The position numbers and the translations under genes were made by a program. Shown here piece by piece: positions 18,078 through 27,064 of a stretch of DNA of 64,000 bases (within the stretch, counting starts at the first letter, position 1; every line of letters begins with the position of its first letter). The notes under the pieces were generated by a model. The model saw only the letters and a list, made by a program, of their open reading frames with translations, made no database searches and was not told the origin of the DNA. Origin of the DNA: a cyanobacterium PCC 7702 (GTDB lineage: Bacteria; Cyanobacteriota; Cyanobacteriia; Cyanobacteriales; Nostocaceae); contig KB235926.1 in NCBI GenBank assembly GCA_000332255.1, positions 4,609,161 through 4,673,160 on the forward strand. The letters are read 5' to 3'.

Positions 18078-19004
18078 ATGGTAGCAGCGGATAACCTGAA
18101 ACCGACTCCAAAACAAGCACATTTTGACCTCATTACTTATTTAAAAGAACGACAAAAGCTTTGTGAAGCAGCTCTGGAGAAGGCTGTTCCCATACGCTAC
18201 CCAGAAAAAATTTACGAAGCAATGCGCTACTCGCTGTTAGCGGGAGGTAAGCGCCTGCGTCCGATTCTCTGCCTGGCAAGCTGTGAAATGACTGGCGGTA
18301 CTATCGAAATGGCAATGCCAACTGCATGCGCTTTAGAAATGATCCACACCATGTCGTTAATTCACGACGATCTACCAGCAATGGATAACGATGATTTTCG
18401 ACGTGGAAAGCTAACAAACCATAGAGTTTATGGCGAAGATGTAGCCATTTTAGCTGGGGATGGACTGTTAGCTTACGCTTTTGAGTATATCGCCTCTCAC
18501 ACTAAAAACGTACCTCCCGAACGAGTATTGCAGGTTGTTGCTATTTTAGGACGTGCAGTAGGAGCGGCGGGATTGGTCGGCGGTCAAGTTGTAGATTTAG
18601 AATCGGAAGGAAAGTCAAATATTTCCGTAGAAACACTCAATTTTATTCACAACCACAAAACCGGAGCGCTCCTAAAAGCTTGTATTGTTTGTGGTGGCGT
18701 TCTCGCAGGAGCTTCAGAACAGCAGCTGCAAAGGCTGTCTCGCTATGCTCAAAACATTGGCTTAGCATTTCAAATCGTTGATGACATCCTAGACGTTACC
18801 GCCACCCAAGAACAACTGGGTAAAACCGCAGGTAAAGACCAGAAAGCGAAAAAGGTGACTTATCCCAGCTTGTGGGGAATCGAAGAATCCCGAAAACAAG
18901 CCCAACAGCTTGTAGAGTCAGCCTGTGCGGAACTGGAACCCTTTGGAGAAGCAGCACAACCTTTGGTTGCACTGGCACATTTTATTACCAATCGCACTTA
19001 TTAA
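18078..19004 (+). CDS. crtE: Geranylgeranyl diphosphate synthase
   Basis: This 308-residue prenyltransferase builds C20 geranylgeranyl diphosphate for carotenoids, chlorophyll phytol and quinones. The first aspartate-rich motif is in [13 protein letters not shown] near residue 95 and the second in IVDDILDVT near 235; GGKRLRP near 56 binds isopentenyl diphosphate. The class fits short-chain (C15/C20) synthases; in a cyanobacterium CrtE is the expected one. folD lies upstream and a PAP2-like membrane protein downstream. Confidence 0.94.
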   Translation: MVAADNLKPTPKQAHFDLITYLKERQKLCEAALEKAVPIRYPEKIYEAMRYSLLAGGKRLRPILCLASCEMTGGTIEMAMPTACALEMIHTMSLIHDDLPAMDNDDFRRGKLTNHRVYGEDVAILAGDGLLAYAFEYIASHTKNVPPERVLQVVAILGRAVGAAGLVGGQVVDLESEGKSNISVETLNFIHNHKTGALLKACIVCGGVLAGASEQQLQRLSRYAQNIGLAFQIVDDILDVTATQEQLGKTAGKDQKAKKVTYPSLWGIEESRKQAQQLVESACAELEPFGEAAQPLVALAHFITNRTY

Positions 19005-19246
19005 ATTCATAATTGAATTTAGCAAAGGCTCTTTGGCCCGATTTTTGGTGTCCGCAAGTGCACCCGCTAGCTGATGGGTAAAAAAAGAAAGAAAGCACGG
19101 TCCAGACGCCAAAGATGATTTTTTGCTCGGTACCTTCAGATTGGTTTTTCCGCTTATACCAACTAATGGAATTTGAGGATGGCATTATTTGCTTTTTCCT
19201 TTGATCTGAAACTGTTTTTGATGTTTGTTAACCGAACCCAAATACC

Positions 19247-19705
19247 ATGCAGGACATAGGCAATATTTTAGACAACCGCGTACTGCTGGTTGCTCTGGTA
19301 GCTTGTTTGGTAGCTCAAACCCTAAAATTAGTGATCGAATTGGTCAAAAATCGAAAATTAAACGTACGTGCTTTAGTAACAACCGGAGGAATGCCGAGTG
19401 CTCATTCGGCTTTGGTAACAGCTTTGGCAGCTGGCGTCGGACAAACCCGGGGATGGGCATCTACTGAATTTGCTGTAGCTACGGTTTTTGCTATTATTGT
19501 TATGTACGATGCAGCGGGAGTGCGTCAAGCTGCTGGCAAACAGGCTCGCATCCTCAATCAAATGATTGACGAATTATTTGACGAACACCCAGAATTTACG
19601 GGCGATCGCCTTAAAGAATTGCTCGGACACACTCCTTTTCAGGTTATAGCTGGATCGGCACTGGGTATTACTATCTCCTGGTTAGCTCGCTATGCCTATA
19701 ATTAA
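19247..19705 (+). CDS. Divergent PAP2 family membrane protein
   Basis: This 152-residue protein has about four hydrophobic segments and the conserved pattern of the DUF212/YuiD-like divergent PAP2 family: TTGGMPSAHSALVTALA near residue 46, YDAAGVRQAAGKQA near 90 and LLGHTPFQVIAG near 127. These resemble the acid-phosphatase PAP2 motifs, so a lipid phosphatase is likely, with isoprenoid or lipid phosphates as candidate substrates given crtE just upstream. The exact substrate is inference. Confidence 0.88.
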   Translation: MQDIGNILDNRVLLVALVACLVAQTLKLVIELVKNRKLNVRALVTTGGMPSAHSALVTALAAGVGQTRGWASTEFAVATVFAIIVMYDAAGVRQAAGKQARILNQMIDELFDEHPEFTGDRLKELLGHTPFQVIAGSALGITISWLARYAYN

Positions 19706-19852
19706 ACTTCAGTTTTCCCAACACTCTTTCAGAGTAATTGATTTCGTCAATTCATTGTTAACAAATTAGCAACTCTTAAGGGAACCTAATTTGTAATAGT
19801 CAAAACGGAATTTAAATAATTTTTTTATTTTTCTTTCCAGAAGTGGAAAGTT

Positions 19853-20512
19853 TCAATTCACCGGTAATTTCACCACTGGCTTCAGTAAAATTACCTTGCT
19901 ACTATCAACCAAAACAGCAAAAAAACCTCGTTCTGAAAGTTTTTGCAAAGTTTTGTAGGCATCTTTTTGACTAGTAGTGTAAGTTGCTAACAAGTAAGGG
20001 CGTTGTCCGTAGGAAACAAAACCAACATCACCTCCCATAACTTGCTGAAGTTGATTGGCTATTTCCGGACGGTTGAAGTAATCAACTAAAACGGCAAAAC
20101 CATTTTTGAGGCGTCGGGGTTGATAGGAGACTGTTTGAGTGTTAGTGGGTGTGGAAGTGGAAATTCCTTCTCCCGGACGAGTGGTGATAATGGCAGATAA
20201 TCCGACAATATTGTTGATGTATCTTGCCCAGCGATTAGCATCGTCTATTTTTTGAAAACCTCCGATGCGTGTGACCGTATCGGTTAGATAGCGACAAGTT
20301 GTAGTTTTAATCTCTTTTGGTAAAGCATGACGCAGTTGATTTTGACTATCTGCTGTCGGGCTAATTACCAACAACAAAAATTCCCCGGGGTTGGGAGGTT
20401 GACAAGAAGGAAGGTTTGTTCCTTGGGCAAAGGTAGTATTCGTACCGGCCAAAAGTGCAGCGATCGCCACCACTGTACTGATGCCTGCAGTTTTAGATAA
20501 AATCTGAAACAT
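19853..20512 (-). CDS. Hypothetical secreted protein
   Basis: This 219-residue protein has a good signal peptide (FQILSKTAGISTVVAIAALL, cleavage near FAQG). Two similar halves, around FLLLVISPTADSQNQLRHALP and NGFAVLVDYFNRPEIANQLQQ, recall the repeat pattern of SPOR-like sequences (RIGGFQKIDDANRWARYI; QRPYLLATYTTSQKDAYKTLQKLSERGFFAVLV). I would call it a cyanobacterial exported protein of unknown function, possibly peptidoglycan-associated. Confidence 0.72.
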   Translation of the reverse strand: MFQILSKTAGISTVVAIAALLAGTNTTFAQGTNLPSCQPPNPGEFLLLVISPTADSQNQLRHALPKEIKTTTCRYLTDTVTRIGGFQKIDDANRWARYINNIVGLSAIITTRPGEGISTSTPTNTQTVSYQPRRLKNGFAVLVDYFNRPEIANQLQQVMGGDVGFVSYGQRPYLLATYTTSQKDAYKTLQKLSERGFFAVLVDSSKVILLKPVVKLPVN

Positions 20513-20745
20513 ATACCACCGTATTATCTTCAGGATTTGACTATAAATATATCTAATTTATTCTTTATTCTCGAGATTTTGAGGTGGATGGTGGGGAATT
20601 TATACCTTTTTTCTTACCAGAGAATGACACTTCTATCCCCACAGCTAGCAAACCCAAAACAAGGGCAAAACTGAACCGGGGGATGGGTAAAAATTTTTCT
20701 CCCCACCAACATTGCTTCCTAGTTGCTCGTTATTTTGACTGTTGA

Positions 20746-21075
20746 TTAACAAACAGCAGCCAAGGATGCTAAAGCATCGGGAATTGTTTGAGAAGGAGCT
20801 TGAAAATCTCCAGTGATAACATACTCCAAGCGGAGTTTTAACCAAGTAATAAATTGAGGATTGGTAGAAATAATCGCCGCTGCTGGTTGCGGACACTTTG
20901 CTTTTACCTGCTTCATCTCAGGCGCTTCCAAGAAAGCTGGTTGCTTAACTACCCAAAAATCAATTTCTTTTTCTTGTTCGCGGTAATGGCGAGTACGTTC
21001 CCGCAGTACTTCTTCGATAGGTTCTTCTTCTAGCAAAAAGCGTTGACTTGCCAAAACGTAGTAGTATGTTTGCAT
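20746..21075 (-). CDS. ycf54: Ycf54 (MgPME-cyclase complex protein)
   Basis: This 109-residue protein is a partner of the oxidative Mg-protoporphyrin IX monomethyl ester cyclase, needed for the fifth ring of chlorophyll. The sequence matches the conserved family closely: TYYYVLASQRFLLEEEPIEE, RHYREQEKEIDFWVVKQPAF, KCPQPAAAIISTNPQFITWL. It is soluble and conserved across oxygenic phototrophs, supporting the cyanobacterial assignment. It lies 38 bases after a SnoaL-like gene and could share its transcript. Confidence 0.93.
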   Translation of the reverse strand: MQTYYYVLASQRFLLEEEPIEEVLRERTRHYREQEKEIDFWVVKQPAFLEAPEMKQVKAKCPQPAAAIISTNPQFITWLKLRLEYVITGDFQAPSQTIPDALASLAAVC

Positions 21076-21113
21076 TTTTGTCCTTTACTAAACAATTAAC
21101 AGTCCTTTTAGAA

Positions 21114-21815
21114 TTATCTCAGCTTCAATTTCCGGAACCATGATTTCCAAGGACAAGCAGTAGTTTGTTTTCCTTTGCTTGTCAGCTTTGCCAAAAACGA
21201 GCTGTTATCGAAGTAGTGTTCTACAGAAATAATTTTCAAGTCTTCAGTGAGACGGGCTATACTCATTCCCACTATTTCGATGGTTTCTCCTGTGGGAGCA
21301 TAGTCTTTGTAGGGACCGCTAAAAGTTCCCCAATGTCGCCATTTAAATATCACGTTTGGAGGACCAGAATACACCTCTAACACTTCCCATAAAAATCCTT
21401 GCGGAAACGCTGTGCGGAAAAGCTTACCCGCAGATTCAAAGGTTTCCCGAGAAGCTTGATAATCTGGTGTATCGCCAATAAATAAATTGTAGGTTCCAGA
21501 TGCGGATACATCTTTGGCGCTATAGACGGGTCCACCGTTACTGCTGGTGCGAAATTTGTCATTGACAATTGATAACCATTGTGATGGATCCGCTTTAAAA
21601 GAAGCTTCCATCTCAAAGGTTCTGATTAAGTTTTGGGCGATCGCTTCCAGAGAACCCTCCAGATGATGACACTTGCTTTCTCGGGCTAAACCTTGTTTAG
21701 ATAGGGAATAATCTGGAGGACTACCGTAACGCCAATTAACATCTGTACTTTGGGCGATAACTTCATCCCTGTCCTGTACCCAAAGCGGAAGGTTTTTAGA
21801 TGGTGTTGCGTTCAT
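21114..21815 (-). CDS. SnoaL/NTF2-like protein resembling plant pathogen-related protein
   Basis: This 233-residue protein starts LPLWVQDRDEVIAQSTDVNWRYG and has two parts; the second contains the NTF2-like barrel (FPQGFLWEVLEVYSGPPNVIFKWRHWGTFSG, then IARLTEDLKIISVEHYFD). The family includes ester cyclases and plant pathogen-related proteins. No catalytic residues can be assigned confidently. Directly upstream of ycf54 in the same direction. Function unknown. Confidence 0.72.
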   Translation of the reverse strand: MNATPSKNLPLWVQDRDEVIAQSTDVNWRYGSPPDYSLSKQGLARESKCHHLEGSLEAIAQNLIRTFEMEASFKADPSQWLSIVNDKFRTSSNGGPVYSAKDVSASGTYNLFIGDTPDYQASRETFESAGKLFRTAFPQGFLWEVLEVYSGPPNVIFKWRHWGTFSGPYKDYAPTGETIEIVGMSIARLTEDLKIISVEHYFDNSSFLAKLTSKGKQTTACPWKSWFRKLKLR

Positions 21816-21920
21816 ACAATCGTTAGCTGCAATTTTTATTTGCTCTCTAGCGCAGATAACTTCCCCTCTAGGTTTGGGACCGGCTAGCTATGGTGGTAAT
21901 AGGTACTTTTTGCCTGCATG

Positions 21921-22643
21921 TTAAAGTTGTCCGCTCATAGCTAATTTCATTTCTCGAACCGCTCGCTCCATACCCACCAATACTGCTCTACTGATGATGG
22001 TATGGCCGATATTCAATTCTTCCATACCTGGAAGACAAGCCACAGGATAGACATTCCAGTAAGTAAGTCCGTGTCCGGCGTTGACTCGTAATCCCATTTT
22101 AGTTGCTTGCTCGCATCCTGCTGCCAAAGCTTCTAATTCTTGTTTGCGGCTTTTTTCGTCTTTTGCTTCAGCATACTTTCCGGTATGCAGTTCGATAAAT
22201 TTTGCCTGCACTCTTCGAGAAGCTTCTATTTGTGCTGGTTCAGCGTCGATAAACAAACTTACTGGAATACCGGCGCTTTGTAATTTATCCACAACTTCTC
22301 CAATTCTAGCAATTTGAGCAATGACGTCCAGTCCACCTTCTGTAGTCACTTCTTGGCGCCGTTCCGGGACTAAAGTCACGTAATCGGGTTTGATATCGAG
22401 CGCTATAGCTACCATTTCCTCTGTAGAAGCCATTTCTAAATTCAAGTGTGTCCTGACTGTTTGTCGCAACAACCGTACATCTCGTTCTTGAATGTGTCGT
22501 CTATCTTCACGCAAATGAACAGTAATTCCGTCTGCACCGCCTAATTCCGCCAGCACCGCTGCTGCTACGGGATCTGGTTCTACCGTTCGCCGTGCTTGTC
22601 GGATGGTGGCAATGTGATCGATATTTACACCAAGTGTAGGCAA
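21921..22643 (-). CDS. pdxJ: Pyridoxine 5'-phosphate synthase
   Basis: This 240-residue TIM-barrel enzyme condenses 3-amino-2-oxopropyl phosphate with deoxyxylulose 5-phosphate to give pyridoxine 5'-phosphate. Signatures include [16 protein letters not shown] at the N-terminus, [33 protein letters not shown], and the C-terminal [11 protein letters not shown] and [18 protein letters not shown]. The start is TTG 22643, preceded by GGGAG; there is no in-frame ATG nearby and homologues start with the same LGVNIDH segment. Confidence 0.95.
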   Translation of the reverse strand: MPTLGVNIDHIATIRQARRTVEPDPVAAAVLAELGGADGITVHLREDRRHIQERDVRLLRQTVRTHLNLEMASTEEMVAIALDIKPDYVTLVPERRQEVTTEGGLDVIAQIARIGEVVDKLQSAGIPVSLFIDAEPAQIEASRRVQAKFIELHTGKYAEAKDEKSRKQELEALAAGCEQATKMGLRVNAGHGLTYWNVYPVACLPGMEELNIGHTIISRAVLVGMERAVREMKLAMSGQL

Positions 22644-22733
22644 TCCTAATTTCTCCCTTATCCACTGTCCACAAAAGTTGATTGTAGCGAAAATGCTGAT
22701 TCTTCAGTGCCCAAGAATTTCATTAAGTCAAAA

Positions 22734-22757
22734 ACGGGGCTACAATTAACGCCCCGT
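22734..22757 (-). terminator. Intrinsic terminator after universal stress protein gene
   Basis: ACGGGGC (22734-22740) pairs with GCCCCGT (22751-22757) around a 10-base loop. Read leftwards the hairpin is followed by TTTTTGACTT, a good intrinsic terminator for the stress-protein transcript. Confidence 0.82.
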
Positions 22758-22812
22758 CAAGTTTGTGGACTTTCTGCTACCAAGAAGCTAATTGCCAGTC
22801 AGCGCCTTGAAT

Positions 22813-23664
22813 TCAGCCTGCAGTTCGTGCTAACAATACCGGACAAGTGGCATTAACTCTGACGTAATCAGACAAAGAAGAGCCTAAAAGTCGATCTAAA
22901 TCGACAAAACTTTTAGCAATCGAAGGACGACGATCTGGAGAACCCATTAATAACAGATCTACGTTCAGCTCTTCTGCGAGGCGACAAATTTTTTCACCAG
23001 GCTTACCTATACTTAAAACACAACGAGGTTGTATACCTTGTTTTTTGGCTTGGCTAGCAGCTGCTGCCAAAATCGGATGTTGTTCGGGATTAATCTGAGT
23101 TGATAGGCTGGATTCTCCTCCCAAATCGGCAATCACATGTGCCAGAATTAATTCTCCTCCCTTAATATCTCGAATCAAAAATAGCGCCAAATTCAAGCAG
23201 TGTTTCGACGCGTCAGAATTATCCATCGCCACCATAATGCGTTTAATTTTTTTGACATAAATGTCATCTTTGACTAGCAACATGGGGCGAGAAGATAATT
23301 GAAACACGTACTGACTAACAGAATTTGCGAGTATTGACTGCAATCGTTTCAGCCCACGAGAACCCATAATAATTAAGTCGGCGTTAATTTCGTCTGCTAC
23401 TTGGCAGACCACATCTTTGGGTTCACCTTGTCGTAAGATGGAAGAAACTTGGCTGGGGTCTAAATTTAGTGTTTGAATGGCGTTAGCTAAAATTTTGCCA
23501 CCTTGTTCCCACTTAGCTGTCATTGCTTCGGCGGTGCTTTGTGGTGGAACAACGTGCAAAACTGTCACTTTTGCCCGTTGAATCGAGGGTATTTCTTTTA
23601 AAGTTTTCAGCATTTCTTCTGCGTGTCCCAGCCCGGAGACAGCTAGCAAAATATTTTCGATCAT
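22813..23664 (-). CDS. Universal stress protein, tandem UspA domains
   Basis: This 283-residue cytosolic protein has two UspA domains: residues 1-135 (ILLAVSGLGHAEEM... IIMGSRGLKRLQSILANSVSQYV) and about 140-283 (IMVAMDNSDASKHC... LLMGSPDRRP...GSSLSDYVRVNATCPVLLA). The G-x2-G-x9-G(S/T) nucleotide-binding pattern is recognisable in the first and looser in the second. Its physiological cue is unknown. A 527-base AT-rich region lies upstream. Confidence 0.9.
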   Translation of the reverse strand: MIENILLAVSGLGHAEEMLKTLKEIPSIQRAKVTVLHVVPPQSTAEAMTAKWEQGGKILANAIQTLNLDPSQVSSILRQGEPKDVVCQVADEINADLIIMGSRGLKRLQSILANSVSQYVFQLSSRPMLLVKDDIYVKKIKRIMVAMDNSDASKHCLNLALFLIRDIKGGELILAHVIADLGGESSLSTQINPEQHPILAAAASQAKKQGIQPRCVLSIGKPGEKICRLAEELNVDLLLMGSPDRRPSIAKSFVDLDRLLGSSLSDYVRVNATCPVLLARTAG

Positions 23665-24203
23665 CGTTACGCCTTATTACTTACGTAGCTTTTGTTTGCG
23701 AACTTTTGTAATTGGCTTGGCTTTGATTTCACCGCCTTAGTTAATAACATCATCAAGTAGTTAATAAACAAATAGTCTATAGAATGGCAATTTCATTTTT
23801 CAGACTATTTATTTACAAACTATTGACAAATGTTATTTTCATTTGTACCTAGCGGGCAATAATTTTCCTCTAGGCTTTGATTATTCAGCTTACTTTTGAT
23901 CTTGCACGATTAACTTAACGAATAATTATGAAATTTATTAGTTTTAATCTATTTTTACTATTTTTAATCAAAGCTTTGGTCAAGAAAAACAAAAAGGCGG
24001 ATCAAATATATTTTTTTATTGCCAAAATTACATTTTGCTATGAGAACAAGTTTTCGGGAAATACGTTGACCACAACAAAGTAAAAGCTGACACCAAACAC
24101 ACAAAAATTTGCAATACACAGCAACTACACACAAATGTCAAATTTTTGTAACACTAATTTGATATCCTCTGTAAAGAGGTATTAAGAATCATTGAGGAGT
24201 GAA
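23665..24203. other. AT-rich divergent intergenic region with inverted repeats
   Basis: This gap lies between two divergent genes. It contains two clean inverted repeats: AAATAGTCT (23770-23778) with AGACTATTT (23802-23810), and ACAAATG (23826-23832) with CATTTGT (23840-23846). They could be operators or leader structures; no T runs mark them as terminators. No convincing reading frame is present. The strong GAGGAG at 24194-24199 serves the next gene. Confidence 0.5.
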
Positions 24204-24464
24204 ATGAGCAAGGTAACTAAATTAGCTGCGCTGGTATTTGCCACAGCTGTCGCTGCACCCGTGAGCTTGACTTCAGTAACTCAAGCACAAGCGCCCGCTA
24301 CAACTGCAACGCCGACTACAACTGCAACACCTACTATTCCCAAAACAACACCTACCAAAAAACCTACTACTAAAAAACGCACGACAAGCAAAAAAAGAGG
24401 AACCAAAAAACCTACAACTGGGTCTGCAACCCCAACTCCAACTGTTACAAAAAGTACGCCATAA
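24204..24464 (+). CDS. Small secreted Thr/Lys/Pro-rich protein
   Basis: This 86-residue product has a signal peptide (MSKVTKLAALVFATAVAAPV, cleavage after TQAQA) and a mature region made almost entirely of Thr, Lys, Pro and Ala, first with TTATPT repeats and then the basic KKPTTKKRTTSKKRGTKKP. It is probably extracellular or wall-associated and positively charged; no fold is predicted. ATG 24204 is chosen because GAGGAG lies 4 bases upstream; a GTG-like start at 24192 lacks one. Terminated by the hairpin at 24512. Confidence 0.72.
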   Translation: MSKVTKLAALVFATAVAAPVSLTSVTQAQAPATTATPTTTATPTIPKTTPTKKPTTKKRTTSKKRGTKKPTTGSATPTPTVTKSTP

Positions 24465-24511
24465 AGACAAGAATCTTAAAATCCCGAAAACAAAATACTG
24501 ATAGTAAAATG

Positions 24512-24540
24512 CCCTCGACTAGTTGCCGAGGGTTTTGTTA
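24512..24540. terminator. Intrinsic terminator between convergent genes
   Basis: CCCTCG (24512-24517) pairs with CGAGGG (24527-24532), followed by TTTTGTTAATTTTG on the plus strand and preceded by AAAAT, so it can serve both the secreted-protein gene and the leftward oligopeptidase gene. Confidence 0.85.
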
Positions 24541-24589
24541 ATTTTGTTTTAACTTCTAGGGAGTTTGGGGATATCAGTTTGGGAGGATG

Positions 24590-26692
24590 TCACCCAGCAA
24601 CTAAACCGCTATGTCTGAGCAAGGGTTCTGTGCTGGGTGCGCGACCTCGGAAAGACTGAAAGACTTCCATGGGGTGTTTGCTACCGCCAAGAGCTAAAAT
24701 GGTATCGCGATATCGCTTTCCTGTCGCTTTGACAGCTTGTTCGTTGTCTAGACCTGCTTCCTCAAAAGCAGCAAAGGCGTCTGCGCTGAGCACTTCTGCC
24801 CATTTGTAGCTATAGTAGCCTGCAGCGTAGCCACCAGCAAAAATATGTCCGAAAGCACACAAAAAAGCATCTTCTGAGAGGGGTGGGATAACGGTAGTGG
24901 TCTTGGCGATGCGAGCGCGTACATCTTTAGGTGTTTCCTTTCCGCCAGGACGATAGCGGTGATGCAATTCTATGTCCAGGAAGCTAAAGTGTAGTTGCCG
25001 CAGTATGGCGTTTCCGCTCATGTAATTTTTTGCTGCTAGCAGTTTTTGGTAATAATGCTCTGGAAGGGTTTCGCCAGTTTCGTAGTGCTTGGCCATACCA
25101 AACAAGGTGGCGCGATCGTAACACCAATTTTCCATGAATTGGCTGGGTAATTCTACAGCATCCCACTCGACATTGTTAATACCTGCAGCTGCTGGGTAGT
25201 CTACCTTTGTCAGCATGTGATGCAAACCATGGCCAAATTCATGAAACAAGGTTTCGACTTCTGCAAAAGTCATCAAGCTGGGTAACCCATCGACTGGTGG
25301 TGTTTGGTTACAGACCAAATAGGCCACGGGTAAGCGAGTTTTTGTCACTCCATTTTGTGTGATTTTGCCCCGGTTGATACAAGTATCCATCCACGCACCA
25401 CCACGCTTTTCACCGGGACGACTGTAGGGGTCTAAATAAAAGTAGGCGATCGCGCTACCAGTTTCATCACTAATTTGGAAATAACGCACGTCTTCATGCC
25501 AAACTGGTGCTTGACCGTCAGCAGGAGTTATTGTGACCCCAAACAGTCGTTTCGCCAATCCAAATAAACCATCCAGCACTTGGGGTAAAGGAAAGTACGG
25601 ACGCAATTGTTCTTGAGTAAAAGCGAATTTTTCTTCTCGTTGGCGTTCAGCCCAAAAGCTAATATCCCAGTGTTTTAAATCATTAGCTTCTGGTGCATGC
25701 TTGGATGCTGCAAACGCTTTTAAATCCTCTAATTCCTTGACAGCAGCATTGTAACTCGGCTGGCGCAGTTCTTCCAGCAACTTTTCCACAGCTTCTACAT
25801 TCGGGGCCATTTTACTAGCCAAGCTCACCTCGGCGTAAGTTTGATAACCGAGTAACTGGGCTAGTTCTTGACGCAGTTTTAAAATACGTTCAATTATGGG
25901 ATTGTTATCTAGCTTTTGAGAAGAAGCACGGGTAATGTAGGCTTTGTAAAGTACCTCTCGCAAGTCACGGCGAGTACTGTACTGCATAAAAGGAAAATAA
26001 CTGGGGAAGTCCAAAGTAATCCGCCAGGGACCGTTTTCGGGAGTGGCGTTTTCCATTCCCGCTTCTCGTGCTGCTTGGGCTGCTAAACTCAGTAAACTAG
26101 GAGGCAGTCCGTCAATTTCTTCTTTAGTCGTCAGGGTCAAGCTAAAAGCTTTGGTTGCATCCAAGACGTTATTGGAGAACTTGGTAGAAAGTTCCGCCAA
26201 CTCCATTTGAATGGCGTTGAAACGTTCTTGCGCTTCTGGTTGCAAACCAACTCCAGAAAGTTCTGCATCTCGAATTGCAGCTTCGATGATTCGCTTTTGA
26301 GCAGAGTCTAAGCTATCCCAGCTATCACTGTGGCGCAGTGCTTTCAAAGCATTATAAATAGGTTGGCTTTGATTTAATTTGTTAAAAAACTGCACTACCT
26401 GTGGTTGCACAGTTTCATAAGCTTCTCTTAGTTCCGGACTGTTTTTGACTCCCATTAGGTGGTTGACTACACCCCAACTCCAGTTTAGGCGCTCGGTAAT
26501 TTTTTGTAGAGGTTCAACCAAATCGCTCCAAGTTGGTTTGACTTGCGACTCTAATTTGCTCAGTTCTTCCTCTAATTGGGGAAGTAACTGGTTGAATGCT
26601 GGTACCACGTGCTCTGGTTTAATGTCTGGAAAACGAGGTAACCCAGAACCAGCAAGTAAGGGATTATCTGAGGTAGTAACTTTTTCACCCAT
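24590..26692 (-). CDS. prlC: M3 family oligopeptidase (oligopeptidase A type)
   Basis: This 700-residue cytosolic zinc metallopeptidase cleaves short peptides. The zinc site HEFGH sits in TLFHEFGHGLHHML near residue 490, with the downstream Glu in the NNVEWDAVELPSQFMENW segment. The N-terminal helical region (NPLLAGSGLPRFPDIKPEHVVPAF) and the C-terminal GGSKHPMEVFQSFRGRAPSTEPLLRHSGL are typical of PrlC/OpdA. Length is normal. It is monocistronic with a terminator just beyond its 3' end. Confidence 0.93.
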   Translation of the reverse strand: MGEKVTTSDNPLLAGSGLPRFPDIKPEHVVPAFNQLLPQLEEELSKLESQVKPTWSDLVEPLQKITERLNWSWGVVNHLMGVKNSPELREAYETVQPQVVQFFNKLNQSQPIYNALKALRHSDSWDSLDSAQKRIIEAAIRDAELSGVGLQPEAQERFNAIQMELAELSTKFSNNVLDATKAFSLTLTTKEEIDGLPPSLLSLAAQAAREAGMENATPENGPWRITLDFPSYFPFMQYSTRRDLREVLYKAYITRASSQKLDNNPIIERILKLRQELAQLLGYQTYAEVSLASKMAPNVEAVEKLLEELRQPSYNAAVKELEDLKAFAASKHAPEANDLKHWDISFWAERQREEKFAFTQEQLRPYFPLPQVLDGLFGLAKRLFGVTITPADGQAPVWHEDVRYFQISDETGSAIAYFYLDPYSRPGEKRGGAWMDTCINRGKITQNGVTKTRLPVAYLVCNQTPPVDGLPSLMTFAEVETLFHEFGHGLHHMLTKVDYPAAAGINNVEWDAVELPSQFMENWCYDRATLFGMAKHYETGETLPEHYYQKLLAAKNYMSGNAILRQLHFSFLDIELHHRYRPGGKETPKDVRARIAKTTTVIPPLSEDAFLCAFGHIFAGGYAAGYYSYKWAEVLSADAFAAFEEAGLDNEQAVKATGKRYRDTILALGGSKHPMEVFQSFRGRAPSTEPLLRHSGLVAG

Positions 26693-27064
26693 GATTGTGT
26701 GTGAGTATCCTGCAAATAAAACTTCAAAGTTATTTTTCTTTCTCTATCTTCTAATGTAGCGATCGCCTCTACCATGGCGGTTGTTTCTCCGTGAGGGTAA
26801 AAATATCCGTACTGATAATATTTGGCGTTGTTCCATCCATACGTATTCCTTGTCATCTTGCTGTTATCTTTTTGCTACACTGACGCCACATCTAGGAAAT
26901 ACTATTTCTATTGCCGATATTTTGCTAGAAATAGCCTAAGTTTTGGCAATGAAAAATTACTCCTAATTTCCCAGAATTATACAGTCAAAAAGAAATTTAC
27001 AAAAATAATCTGATTCTGATTGCCAATAATTTCTGAACAAGCATTATTTTACTAAGGAGTGAAC
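26693..27064. other. Divergent promoter region
   Basis: These 372 bases separate the oligopeptidase and glycan-fusion genes, which read away from each other. It contains a HIP1 site near 26758 and AT-rich sequence. I see no gene. AAGGAG at 27054-27059 is the ribosome site that decides the start of the next gene. Confidence 0.45.

Noticed and set aside
26572..26856. A 94-codon leftward frame over the start of the oligopeptidase gene
   Set aside because: It overlaps the well-supported M3 peptidase start in another frame and has no family resemblance.
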